DNA from: Campylobacteraceae bacterium
GTDB taxonomy: Bacteria > Campylobacterota > Campylobacteria > Campylobacterales > Sulfurovaceae
DNA: 64,000 nt
Reading direction: 5' to 3'
Assembly: GCA_027056485.1 (NCBI GenBank)
Contig: JALUKQ010000031.1
Span: 30,950-94,949 of the forward strand
The stretch's first letter is position 1, and every line of letters begins with the position of its first letter. This document shows, one piece after another, positions 1 through 8,894 of this stretch. The notes beneath the pieces are model-generated. The model saw nothing but the letters and a program-made list of their open reading frames with translations, was not told where the DNA came from and searched no databases. The position numbers and the translations under genes are program-made.

Positions 1-1661
1 TCAACTTCAGTATCTCCTTTAATTGGAACATTAATAGTATAAATTTGGCTATTTCCATTAAGTGTAGCCGAACCTGAAATATTGGTATAGTCACTTGGTG
101 CTGTTGCATTGGTGACTACTTGAGTACTATTACCATCTAGTACTTGGTAGTCAAAAGAGACACCTGAGCCTGCTTCTCTATCTAATGCAACAGTAAAAGT
201 TAGATTGGTAGTGCTAGAATTTCCCTCTTTTATCTTTTCATCTGATATATATAACGTAGATTCATCATCATTAATAATCGTACCAATAACAACACTACTA
301 TCAACAATAGCATTAGTAGCATCTACCAATTTTAAAGAAAAACTCTCATTATTCTCTATATCTGTATCACCCTTGATTTTCATAATAATAGAGCTACTAC
401 TAGCATCTTTAGGAATTAAAATCGTCAAATTATTATCTAAAATATAATCCTCATTGGCTGTAGTGTTTATGTCTGTAATTTCATAGTGAAGTAGAATATT
501 TTCAACAGCAGGTTTACTTAAATTAATAGGGAAAATTAAATCGGTTATACCACTATTACCTTCTATAATATCAAGAGCATTTGCTAGGCTAACTGTAGGT
601 TCTCCACACCCTAAACTTTCAACTGTTACAGTAACTCCCTCTCTTACAACAGAACCATCACTTGTAAATTTCATAGTAACAGAAGAACCATCAACAATTA
701 AATCATTTTGATTATTTAAATTACCACTATATTCATATTCCACACCATTTTCATCAATAATATAAAGGTAATCATAATCCTCTTCTGTCTCTCCATCAAA
801 TGAAATTTTTAACCCAGAAGCATTAGGAATAGAGATATTTTTTTGAACATTAAGGCTATTCTCATACTGAGAGTGGGTTGTCCCCTCAACCCACGAGTTA
901 CTATTCGTTGAGAAACTATAAGTACCACAATCCTTACTTGTATTATTATCACTAATCAAAGGAGCTATATCATCATATTCAAATGAAAACTGTATTAGCC
1001 TATGAGCATCATTGTTATATGGATTATAATATTGTCCATAAGCATTATCATTCTGTACTCTAGCATAAATACTTGAACTGTTTTTCCAAATAGCTCCTGC
1101 TCGACAAGACAACTCCGTTAGTGTTGCACTATCGTTACAGTTACCGTCATTTTTACCTCTTAGTTTTACATCATACTCATTATCATAAAACTCTCCTGAT
1201 TGTAATAATACATCACTATCACTACTAATCAATGTTTCAAGAGGATTTTTATAATAGACGTCATCTGTTTCAGTACCTCCGTTATCATTACTATCAAGGT
1301 CAAAGTTTGTTACCGTTAGCATATCAACATTAATAGGAGAGAGAGTACCTTGTTTTACAACAGTGAATTTTAAGTCCATAGAAGCAATATTATTACTATA
1401 ATCTCTGTCTCTAATATGAAAACTAACTACTCCATTTTGTGTATCTACACAAGCACCACCAAGATAGTCATTATCTTCGTCTGTGACCTCTAAAATGATA
1501 TCTAAATTATCCCCATTATAAGAGGTTTTTGTTCCAAATCGATAAGTTGCAGTGGAACAATCATGTCCACTTAAAATTGTTTTACTTCCATCTAAGACAA
1601 TACTTACCCCAAAAGAGGCTTGTATCGTTAAAAAGAACATGATTAATATTCGCAATAACAT
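1..1661 (-). CDS. Large secreted CUB-like/Calx-beta repeat protein (partial, C-terminus beyond the window)
   Basis: The frame opens at ATG 1661 on the minus strand, with AAAGGA about 8 bases upstream, and has no stop for at least 553 codons up to the window edge, which is why the ORF track omits it. The N-terminus is a hydrophobic signal peptide (MLLRILIMFFLTIQASFG). Residues about 20-260 are Asp/Asn-rich and match nothing I recognise. Residues about 265-347 look like a CUB-type beta sandwich (YDYLYIIDENG). One Calx-beta domain follows at about 350-465 (motifs EGNSG and INDDE), and a second starts near 470 (EGNSSTTNLTF, GDTEV) and is cut by the edge. Calx-beta repeats in secreted bacterial proteins are usually calcium-binding adhesive or structural modules. 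The gene lies 148 bp downstream of another Calx-beta protein in the same orientation, so the two probably form a surface-protein locus. The exact function is unknown. Confidence 0.85.
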   Translation of the reverse strand, partial: MLLRILIMFFLTIQASFGVSIVLDGSKTILSGHDCSTATYRFGTKTSYNGDNLDIILEVTDEDNDYLGGACVDTQNGVVSFHIRDRDYSNNIASMDLKFTVVKQGTLSPINVDMLTVTNFDLDSNDNGGTETDDVYYKNPLETLISSDSDVLLQSGEFYDNEYDVKLRGKNDGNCNDSATLTELSCRAGAIWKNSSSIYARVQNDNAYGQYYNPYNNDAHRLIQFSFEYDDIAPLISDNNTSKDCGTYSFSTNSNSWVEGTTHSQYENSLNVQKNISIPNASGLKISFDGETEEDYDYLYIIDENGVEYEYSGNLNNQNDLIVDGSSVTMKFTSDGSVVREGVTVTVESLGCGEPTVSLANALDIIEGNSGITDLIFPINLSKPAVENILLHYEITDINTTANEDYILDNNLTILIPKDASSSSIIMKIKGDTDIENNESFSLKLVDATNAIVDSSVVIGTIINDDESTLYISDEKIKEGNSSTTNLTFTVALDREAGSGVSFDYQVLDGNSTQVVTNATAPSDYTNISGSATLNGNSQIYTINVPIKGDTEV

Positions 1662-1809
1662 GCTAATCCTTTAATTTTATAATTAGATAATTATATTAAA
1701 GTTATCATAATATTATGTTTAAATAATAAAATAATTTTAATATATATATTTAATTTTAAATAAAGGTTTAGCTATTCCCTCTACTAAGTAGAGAAAGCTT
1801 TATCTCCTC

Positions 1810-4800
1810 TTACCAATCCATTTTCCCACTCTTATCTACTTTGGGTTGTACTTTTAATACATTACCAGTTTTTCCTATACCTGTCCATTGTGAAGGATCA
1901 GAATTTGTACAGTTAACGGTATATTGAGATGGTTCAAATGCTAATACCGGATCTGTTGTAATGGTAATGGTTGAACTAGGAGTAGCATTAGGACAGCTAT
2001 TAAATACTTCGTTAACGGTACCATTTGCTCCATTATTTAGAGATATATTGTTTAACGGATTGGGACTAATGGTTACAATACTTGGTGTTGCTGTTAATCT
2101 TGTTACATTACCATCTAAGTCTCCATTATGTTTAGCAGAAATATACCAACCATTTTGCTCTCTTATTGTTCCTGCTATGTTAGAGTTTGCAATGACATTT
2201 CTGTCTGTACAATAGTTAGCAAGAGTCGTACCACAATAGATATCTACATTTAAAGGTGTTCTAACAAGAGGTGATAGGTTTATATTAACTCTTGGGTAGT
2301 TGTTTAAGTCTGATACCACTCTAGCAAAGTAGAAGTTTCTTACGTTGTTTGGGAAAATGCTAGTTCCACTAGGAATATGATTGTCTATTTGATAAGCTGA
2401 TGAGTTTGCATCGCTTGAGTTAACATCTATGTTATGAAATCTTACTTCAACTGGGTTAATAGGTTGCTGTAAAGTTTTATTTAGATTGTATCTCATATCT
2501 AGAGTCATGGTTCCATTTCTGTCATTTAAGAATCTATTAGAAGATATAGGAAGAATAGTATTAATTCTTCTAATAGTGTTGTTGAGATCAAAATTAGCCG
2601 GGTTGGGTTCATCATTAAATCTAATAATTCTTGAGAAGTTAACGGGGGTTATGTTATCTGTGGTGAATATATCTTGATTGGTTCCTTCCACTGAAACAGT
2701 TGTAGCATTTAAATTTAAAAGAAGATTGGTTGCTACACATCCTGCTGTAAAGTTAGAGGTTGCATTATTGTCTGTATTTTGAGCTGTGATATTTCCATCA
2801 AATGCAATGGCTACATTGTCATTGGTTGCATTGAGTTCCATCATGTAGATAAAGTCATTATGCCCTGCATTTTGTGGTAGGTTTAGCATATTTAAGTTTA
2901 CTGCAAAGTGGTCTGGTTGAAAGTTTACCTCTATATCATTTAGGTAAAGGTTAATATCACATCCTACTTTTAGAGTAGTATCAGCTGGTATTATTGTGCT
3001 ATTTGGTATACACCCTAAATGGCTACTATTTTGGTCAACATTTGTCCAGTTACTGTCTTTTAAGTCTAAAATAAATCTTCCTACATCGTTATGTGTAAAT
3101 CTTGCAGTATGATTTCCATCTTTAAACTTTATAGTATGTTTTAAAGGTTCTGTAAAAGCACAGGTTCCTGTAGTGTTAAGGTCATACTTTTTAACAAAGG
3201 TTTTGTTGTAATCAGTAGCTGGTAAAGAGCTTAGGTACTTTGTTGCTGTTGCTGTTAAGTTATAATCTTTATATCCTGCTGCTAGGCTTACTTTAGCTGG
3301 AGTGTTTTGACTACTTACTAGCTCTTTTGTTTTATCAAAAATAGATATAGAAAAATGTTCTGGACGAATTGCAAAGTTGTCTCTTGCATCGTCATATTTT
3401 GTCTCTGTTAAGTTGTTAAAACAGGTTTTCGCATCAGTTAAACACTCATGTTGAATAATATTTCCAGAAGCATCTTTTGGATAGGTTACTCTAAAGCGTA
3501 CATCTTCTGAAGCAGGTATAGGAGGGAATGAACTAGTTGATTGTTCACTTAAGTCATCACTAGGTGAGTTTTTATCGACTCCTGTTGAGATAAAATCAAA
3601 TCTACTTCTTTGATTTGCTGCATCTATATAAACATATCGTTCATATAAAGGATTATTTCCTTTTTTATTAATCAACTCTATTTTTACTGCTATTTTAGAT
3701 ATATTTTGTTCTGCAGAGAAGTCCTCTTTATAAAAGACTAATGAGTAGTCAAAGTCACGACCGACTATTTGAGTATACCACTCATTTCTTTCATAAGAAT
3801 TGATTGCATAGCTACCACTGTTGGTTCTCTCTATATTAAACTTCCCATGTAGAGGAGTAAACTCTGTTCCAAAATATATCATATAATCTTCAACCTCTCC
3901 ATCAAGCACAAATCCTGTTGGATTCATACTTGGTTGAGATGAAACTCTAGCTCTTAGATATGTTTTAGTATTTTCTGGTAAACCTGCAAGAAGTGTTATT
4001 GTTATAATATGCTCTCCTGCACTAAGTTTTGAACCTGAATTATAAACTAAGTCATCACCATTATCAAAAGTACCATTAATTTTTGTATCTATCCATATTT
4101 TCAGATAAGCCTCTTTTGAAAGTTTAACTTTCAGTTGATGAGTGCTTCCTGTTTTAAAATACTTTCCATTAATATCTGTCCCATCAATTAAAGTGACACC
4201 ATCGTCATCATCTTCTCCATTTAAATCATCACCATCAGCATTAACGGTATCATAAGAGCCTATATCATGGTCTATCTTGTCACCCAAATAGATACCATTG
4301 GCTATATTGTGCCATGTATTTTGATATTTTAAGAGAGCATCACCATAATCAGTAAAGAGAAGTTCAGCATTTAGACAGTTAGTTCCATCATTAAAGGTAG
4401 CAGCTTGTGAGTCAGAGAGGAAAGATTTTGCTCCTGTATGGGTATTGAACTCATAAAATCCACTACCTTGACTATCGTTAGCAAAAAAACGACCATTTTT
4501 ATCTGAAAAAGTAGAGTCAAACTCTCCACTATGAGCCTCTCCAACTTTAGTAACTATGCCTGTAGTGGTATCTATCTTGACAAACTGTCCACCATCAATA
4601 ATTCCATAAAGTAAACTACCATCAGGAGAGAGAGAAAAATCTTTTATATTAATACTTTCAGAAAGAGTTTTTTCAGTAACATTTTTATCATTAAGATTAA
4701 TAATATACATAGTATTAGTATCTATCCCCATTCCTGCCACATAGTAGTGTTCACTATCATAAACAGCACCAGCAAATAGCTGATAATCATCAAAAGTTGC

Positions 4801-7263
4801 AGGTAGAGCATTAACTTTTCCTAAATCTATAATCTTTCCAGTTTTACTAATCTTAATTAAATTTCGATAGTAGAGTCCATAGATATAGTTATCTTCTGGG
4901 TTATATCCAATAGCATTATATAGATTAGCCTCTCCCTCATCATCCATCACTTCAAATCTAAAAGGACTTGTACTCGTATCAATTTGATGTAACCACATCT
5001 TTCCTGTCTCTTCACTTCCTCTTTTTTTACTACTAGAGAGGTACATGTGTTCATCACAAGTAAATTGTTCTTCATTATGCTCATCATCATTTAAAATTGT
5101 AATAACAGTATTGTCTCTTCCAATTGTTAGATTGTGAGGGTTATCAATATAAAATGTAAAGTTTTCATTAGGTTCAATAAGCGTATCACCTACAATAGGA
5201 ATCATAATCGAGGCATTTGTCTCTCCTTCTAGAATAGTCAGCGTACCTATATTGGATATATAATCCTTGTCTTCGGTTGAGCTACTTCCATCTTGTGCCT
5301 CTCCATCATTAGTATAATAACCAATGGAACTATCAGCTAAAGCAGGAGCATCAAGGGTGAGAGTTATCTCTAAGTTTTTTTGAGAGCTATTTCCCTCTAC
5401 CACACTATAGCTATTGGAAGCTATTTGAATCTCAGGATACGAGCCATCATCATTAACAATATTACCAGTAATAGTTTGTGGACCTGAAATAGTAAGATTT
5501 ATCTCATTATATATATAAAGATAAAACTCCTCATCATCTTCTATATTAGTATCTCCATTAATTGTTACAGGAATAGTTATATTGGTCTCTCCTCCACTAA
5601 ATATATATCTCTCTTCATCTTCAATTCCAATATAATCACTATCGGCTACTTTAGCACTACCATCAAAAGTATAGTAGTCAAAAGATGAACCTGCCAATGC
5701 AGGGTTATCTAAGCTTAAAGTAAAGTTTAATGTTTTGGTACTACTATTTCCCTCTACAATATCATAAACAGACTTATCAAACTGTAGTGTTGCTAATGTT
5801 CCATCATCATTAATAATAGTTCCCTTAGCTCTATGTCCACTAACTACAATATGGTTTTCATTTTTAACTTTAAGATAGAAGAGTTCATCTTTTTCTACTT
5901 TAGTATCTCCATTGACTGTAACTTGAATATTAATATCTCTAGTTCCCACTGGAATATTATATCGAGTGGTTGAAATAGCCTCATAATCATTGTCTCCTGA
6001 CTGGGCCGTATCATCTTGAGTATAATAGTCAAAATAGCTATCTGCAATAGCATCAGAATCTAACTTACAGTGAAAATTAAGAGTTTTAGTTGAGCTATTG
6101 CCCTCAACCACCGATACATCTGCTGTTGAAAAGTCAACACTAGGAAAATTACCATCATCATTAAGAATCTCTGCTTCACTTATAGATTTAACAATAGAAC
6201 TACTTCCTAAAATAACCATTTTAACATTCTCATCATCTTCTACAACATCATCTCCAATAGTAGGAATGTTTACTATCTTCTCTGTATCTCCTGTTGTAAA
6301 AGTAACATGACCACTAACAGAACTATAATCCTCTCCTGCTATAGCCGAAGGAGAACTACCATCTTGTGAGTTATAATCTATAACTAAATCAGGCTCTCCT
6401 GCTGGATAGGGCTTTGCTAAATAGATATGACAAGCTACATTATTGCTCTCTCCTACATTTCCCTCATCAGCATCATCACAATCAACATATACTTCAATAG
6501 TATCATCGTCATCAATAGTTGCTGTTGCTTGACTATCTTCAATTGTTCCACTAGATATAGAGTCAATAATAACTTTAAAATCTTCTGTAGATTCAGGAGA
6601 AGTATCTCCTTTAATTGTAATTGGAAGTAAAACTCTATTATTACCTGCTGAAGCTGTAACTGTACCTCCTGAAACTCCCACATAGTCGCTTCCTGCATGA
6701 GCTGTATTATCTACAGTGTGATAGGTTACCGTAACATCAGATGGAAGATTTTGATTAAAATAAGCAACTAAATATAGGGTTTGGTCTGTATCTGTTTCAG
6801 TTACACCTTTATCATTAAAGGTTGTCAACTCCAATGGAGCTAAATCATCATCGTAAATAGTTCCCTCCCCTATACCATCTGTAACCTCATAAAACATAGA
6901 GTCTTCTGTAATTTCAACTGAAACATGCTCTGTAGACTCATGTATGGTATCATTTAGAACAGGAACACTTATAACTTTAGTTGTAGGGTCACCACTACTA
7001 AAAGTCACATCTCCTTCTGTATATGTATAGTCACTTCCTGCTGTAGCTGAACCATTATTTACTGTTTTATAATGAACAGTAACTGATGTAAATAAAATAG
7101 GAGATGACGATAGAGTAATAGTAAATTGTAAAGAGCTATCATACTCATGAACAGAAGAGGCATCAGAGATAGTAATATTTTTTTGCAATATACTATCAGC
7201 AAAAAGAGATGTAGAAAAAAAGAGTATCCATAAAAATAGGAATTTTTTTAAAAAAGTATGCAT
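1810..7263 (-). CDS. Giant secreted Calx-beta repeat protein with GEVED domain and MshQ-like C-terminal region
   Basis: This is an 1817-residue exported protein. A signal peptide (about 1-23, ending SLFAD) follows a start with AAAGGA 6 bases upstream. About six tandem Calx-beta domains cover residues 30-740, each with an EGNSS/ES(N)TE-type start, a GDT motif and a closing INDDG. Residues about 735-980 form a beta-propeller-like segment resembling DUF6923 (repeated YGLYY / SPDGSLLYG strands). A GEVED domain follows at about 1000-1115 (acidic NGEDDDDG run, then DGEVEDYMIYFG). The remaining 700 residues are beta-rich with scattered cysteines and a FAIRPEHFSISI stretch like the C-terminal part of MSHA-pilin-associated MshQ proteins. 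A surface adhesin or matrix role is inferred. No sortase or T9SS sorting signal is visible at the C-terminus (KVDKSGKMDW). A good -10 box lies about 33 bp upstream of the start. Confidence 0.88.
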   Translation of the reverse strand: MHTFLKKFLFLWILFFSTSLFADSILQKNITISDASSVHEYDSSLQFTITLSSSPILFTSVTVHYKTVNNGSATAGSDYTYTEGDVTFSSGDPTTKVISVPVLNDTIHESTEHVSVEITEDSMFYEVTDGIGEGTIYDDDLAPLELTTFNDKGVTETDTDQTLYLVAYFNQNLPSDVTVTYHTVDNTAHAGSDYVGVSGGTVTASAGNNRVLLPITIKGDTSPESTEDFKVIIDSISSGTIEDSQATATIDDDDTIEVYVDCDDADEGNVGESNNVACHIYLAKPYPAGEPDLVIDYNSQDGSSPSAIAGEDYSSVSGHVTFTTGDTEKIVNIPTIGDDVVEDDENVKMVILGSSSIVKSISEAEILNDDGNFPSVDFSTADVSVVEGNSSTKTLNFHCKLDSDAIADSYFDYYTQDDTAQSGDNDYEAISTTRYNIPVGTRDINIQVTVNGDTKVEKDELFYLKVKNENHIVVSGHRAKGTIINDDGTLATLQFDKSVYDIVEGNSSTKTLNFTLSLDNPALAGSSFDYYTFDGSAKVADSDYIGIEDEERYIFSGGETNITIPVTINGDTNIEDDEEFYLYIYNEINLTISGPQTITGNIVNDDGSYPEIQIASNSYSVVEGNSSQKNLEITLTLDAPALADSSIGYYTNDGEAQDGSSSTEDKDYISNIGTLTILEGETNASIMIPIVGDTLIEPNENFTFYIDNPHNLTIGRDNTVITILNDDEHNEEQFTCDEHMYLSSSKKRGSEETGKMWLHQIDTSTSPFRFEVMDDEGEANLYNAIGYNPEDNYIYGLYYRNLIKISKTGKIIDLGKVNALPATFDDYQLFAGAVYDSEHYYVAGMGIDTNTMYIINLNDKNVTEKTLSESINIKDFSLSPDGSLLYGIIDGGQFVKIDTTTGIVTKVGEAHSGEFDSTFSDKNGRFFANDSQGSGFYEFNTHTGAKSFLSDSQAATFNDGTNCLNAELLFTDYGDALLKYQNTWHNIANGIYLGDKIDHDIGSYDTVNADGDDLNGEDDDDGVTLIDGTDINGKYFKTGSTHQLKVKLSKEAYLKIWIDTKINGTFDNGDDLVYNSGSKLSAGEHIITITLLAGLPENTKTYLRARVSSQPSMNPTGFVLDGEVEDYMIYFGTEFTPLHGKFNIERTNSGSYAINSYERNEWYTQIVGRDFDYSLVFYKEDFSAEQNISKIAVKIELINKKGNNPLYERYVYIDAANQRSRFDFISTGVDKNSPSDDLSEQSTSSFPPIPASEDVRFRVTYPKDASGNIIQHECLTDAKTCFNNLTETKYDDARDNFAIRPEHFSISIFDKTKELVSSQNTPAKVSLAAGYKDYNLTATATKYLSSLPATDYNKTFVKKYDLNTTGTCAFTEPLKHTIKFKDGNHTARFTHNDVGRFILDLKDSNWTNVDQNSSHLGCIPNSTIIPADTTLKVGCDINLYLNDIEVNFQPDHFAVNLNMLNLPQNAGHNDFIYMMELNATNDNVAIAFDGNITAQNTDNNATSNFTAGCVATNLLLNLNATTVSVEGTNQDIFTTDNITPVNFSRIIRFNDEPNPANFDLNNTIRRINTILPISSNRFLNDRNGTMTLDMRYNLNKTLQQPINPVEVRFHNIDVNSSDANSSAYQIDNHIPSGTSIFPNNVRNFYFARVVSDLNNYPRVNINLSPLVRTPLNVDIYCGTTLANYCTDRNVIANSNIAGTIREQNGWYISAKHNGDLDGNVTRLTATPSIVTISPNPLNNISLNNGANGTVNEVFNSCPNATPSSTITITTDPVLAFEPSQYTVNCTNSDPSQWTGIGKTGNVLKVQPKVDKSGKMDW

Positions 7264-7295
7264 AGATGTTCCTTTAAGAAATATAAATTATTACA

Positions 7296-7301
7296 ATTAT
7301 A
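7296..7301 (-). promoter_or_regulatory. -10 box for the 1817-residue Calx-beta gene
   Basis: Read on the minus strand the hexamer is TATAAT, about 33 bp upstream of the gene's ATG, in AT-rich DNA between this gene and the proC stop. No convincing -35 box is seen, as is common in Campylobacterota. Confidence 0.5.
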
Positions 7302-7370
7302 GTATTTTTTTAATTTCTTAAAGTTTAAATTAAAAATATAAATTAAAATTAATTTAATAATATTTAATAT

Positions 7371-8126
7371 TTATTTTTGTGTTATTTTAAAAGCCTCCCC
7401 AACAGCTTTTATAAAAGAGCTTCTAACTGCACCCTCTTCAAGAGCAGCATAAGCAGCAGCCGTGGTTCCACCAGGACTCATAACCGAGTCTTTTATAAGA
7501 GCAGGGTGGTTAGCAGCAATTAGAGGAGCAAAGCCTTTAAATAAAGAATTAGTGATGCCTACTGCATCGGGACGTTTCATCCCTTCTTTTACCAATCCAT
7601 CCATCATCGCCTCTGCAACCAGAGTAAGTAGAGCTGGTCCAGAACCAGCGATGGCAGTGGCTATGTCTACTTCTTTTTCAGAGTCAACCCAAAAGGTGTC
7701 TCCTATGGCATTAAAAATCTCTAAAGCTTCATCTTTTTTTGTATTATCCCCAGTTAAGACAGAGGTTGAAGAAGCAAATTTTGCAGCAACATTAGGCATG
7801 ATACGTATATGATTTTCTGCAGGAATATTCTCTTTTAAAGCCTCTAAAGTAGTTCCAGCTAAAACAGAATACACTGTATTTGCTTTACCTTTTAGTTGTT
7901 TGGAAACAGAAGAGAGTGCATACGGTTTAACAGCTAATAAGATGTTTTTATCAGTGATATCAAACTCATTTAAAGCATAAACATTAGCAGGAAATTTTTC
8001 TTTTATAGATTCAAGTTTAGAAATATCTCGTGCTACGAACTCTAAAGTGTATTTTCCATTTTGATTATTTAATCCATCAGCTATTGCCATTGCCATGGAA
8101 CCTGGTCCTATAATTGTTAATGTCAA
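7371..8126 (-). CDS. proC: Pyrroline-5-carboxylate reductase
   Basis: ProC catalyses the last step of proline synthesis, NAD(P)H-dependent reduction of pyrroline-5-carboxylate, in the cytoplasm. The 251-residue protein has the N-terminal dinucleotide-binding loop (IGPGSMAMAIADG, slightly unlike the usual GGGNM), the central LAGTTLEAL segment, a GSGPALLTLVAEAMMDG helix and the C-terminal MSPGGTTAAAYAALEEGAV signature of the substrate domain. Length is normal to slightly short for the family. The start is TTG at 8126, preceded by AAGGAT at 6 bases; no ATG fits the family N-terminus better. It is transcribed divergently from bamD, with facing -10 boxes in between, and stands alone on its strand. 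Confidence 0.95.
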   Translation of the reverse strand: MTLTIIGPGSMAMAIADGLNNQNGKYTLEFVARDISKLESIKEKFPANVYALNEFDITDKNILLAVKPYALSSVSKQLKGKANTVYSVLAGTTLEALKENIPAENHIRIMPNVAAKFASSTSVLTGDNTKKDEALEIFNAIGDTFWVDSEKEVDIATAIAGSGPALLTLVAEAMMDGLVKEGMKRPDAVGITNSLFKGFAPLIAANHPALIKDSVMSPGGTTAAAYAALEEGAVRSSFIKAVGEAFKITQK

Positions 8127-8157
8127 GTTAATATCCTTAAAGAGGTGATTTTAGGCG

Positions 8158-8163
8158 ATTATA
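8158..8163 (-). promoter_or_regulatory. -10 box for proC
   Basis: Minus-strand TATAAT 31 bp upstream of the TTG start of proC. It lies only 6 bp from the opposite-facing -10 box of bamD, so the two promoters could compete or share a regulator. Confidence 0.55.
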
Positions 8164-8169
8164 GCAAAA

Positions 8170-8175
8170 TATAAT
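8170..8175 (+). promoter_or_regulatory. -10 box for bamD-lon
   Basis: TATAAT (in AAAATATAATAGAG) about 44 bp upstream of the bamD start, back to back with the proC -10 box. There is no obvious promoter between bamD and lon, so this one probably serves both. Confidence 0.55.
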
Positions 8176-8218
8176 AGAGTTTGAGGTATTATCTATTTTA
8201 AAATAATATATAAGGTTA

Positions 8219-8878
8219 ATGATGAAAATATTAATGAATGTTAAGCAAACAGTTACAGCTGTAATATTTGCAACACTTCTTTTAGGATGTAGCTCTAAAG
8301 ATACAGTAAATGAGTATGATAAACCAGCACTCTATTGGTATCAAGCTATTGTTAAAGGAATAGCATCATCGAACTTAGATAAGGCAGATAACTATTATAT
8401 ATCACTACGTAGTGAGCATATGCGTTCACCACTACTTCCTGAAGCAACCATGGAGTTGGCACAAGCACATATGGAAGACCATGCTTATATTATGGCTGAC
8501 TATTATCTTGATGAATATTTGAAAAAGTATGCTTCAGGTGAACGTATAGAACAGGCAAAGTTTTTAAAACTAAAAGCAGCATTTTTAGGTATTAAAGATA
8601 TCAATAAAGATCAAAAACTAATGATAGATACTTTAAATGATGTAGATACTTTTGTTAAAGCTTATCCTACATCATCCTATCTTCCTGTTGTTCAGACTAT
8701 AAAAGTACGATTAAATATGGCTCAATATATGTTAAATGAAAATATAGCAAGCCTTTATAGTCGTTTAGGAAAAGATAAAGCAGTTGCCATATATAGAGAT
8801 AAAAATGCAAATTCTCCACTAAATGTAGCCGATATAAAAGCTCCAAAAGTTGGAATATTAGATGCTATTTTTAACTAA
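8219..8878 (+). CDS. bamD: Outer membrane assembly lipoprotein BamD
   Basis: BamD is the essential lipoprotein partner of BamA in the beta-barrel assembly machine. The 219-residue product has a lipoprotein signal with lipobox LLLGC (Cys near residue 24), then TPR-like helical repeats typical of BamD: a YWYQAIVKGIASSNLDKA first helix pair, PLLPEATMELAQAHMEDHAY and YYLDEYLKKYASGERIEQA. Two ATGs lie side by side at 8219 and 8222; AAGG at 8212-8215 fits either. It is followed after 16 bp by lon, the arrangement I know from Campylobacter and Helicobacter relatives. The assignment rests on the lipobox, the TPR pattern and that synteny. Confidence 0.9.
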   Translation: MMKILMNVKQTVTAVIFATLLLGCSSKDTVNEYDKPALYWYQAIVKGIASSNLDKADNYYISLRSEHMRSPLLPEATMELAQAHMEDHAYIMADYYLDEYLKKYASGERIEQAKFLKLKAAFLGIKDINKDQKLMIDTLNDVDTFVKAYPTSSYLPVVQTIKVRLNMAQYMLNENIASLYSRLGKDKAVAIYRDKNANSPLNVADIKAPKVGILDAIFN

Positions 8879-8894
8879 CTTAAAGAGATAATAT

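Noticed and set aside
205-447. 80-residue plus-strand ORF at the left edge
   Set aside because: It is antisense to the Calx-beta region of the partial minus-strand gene.
1779-1793. CTCTACT-A-AGTAGAG as a terminator of the 1817-residue gene
   Set aside because: The loop is too small in the full pairing and no U tract follows on either strand; left as an unassigned small palindrome.
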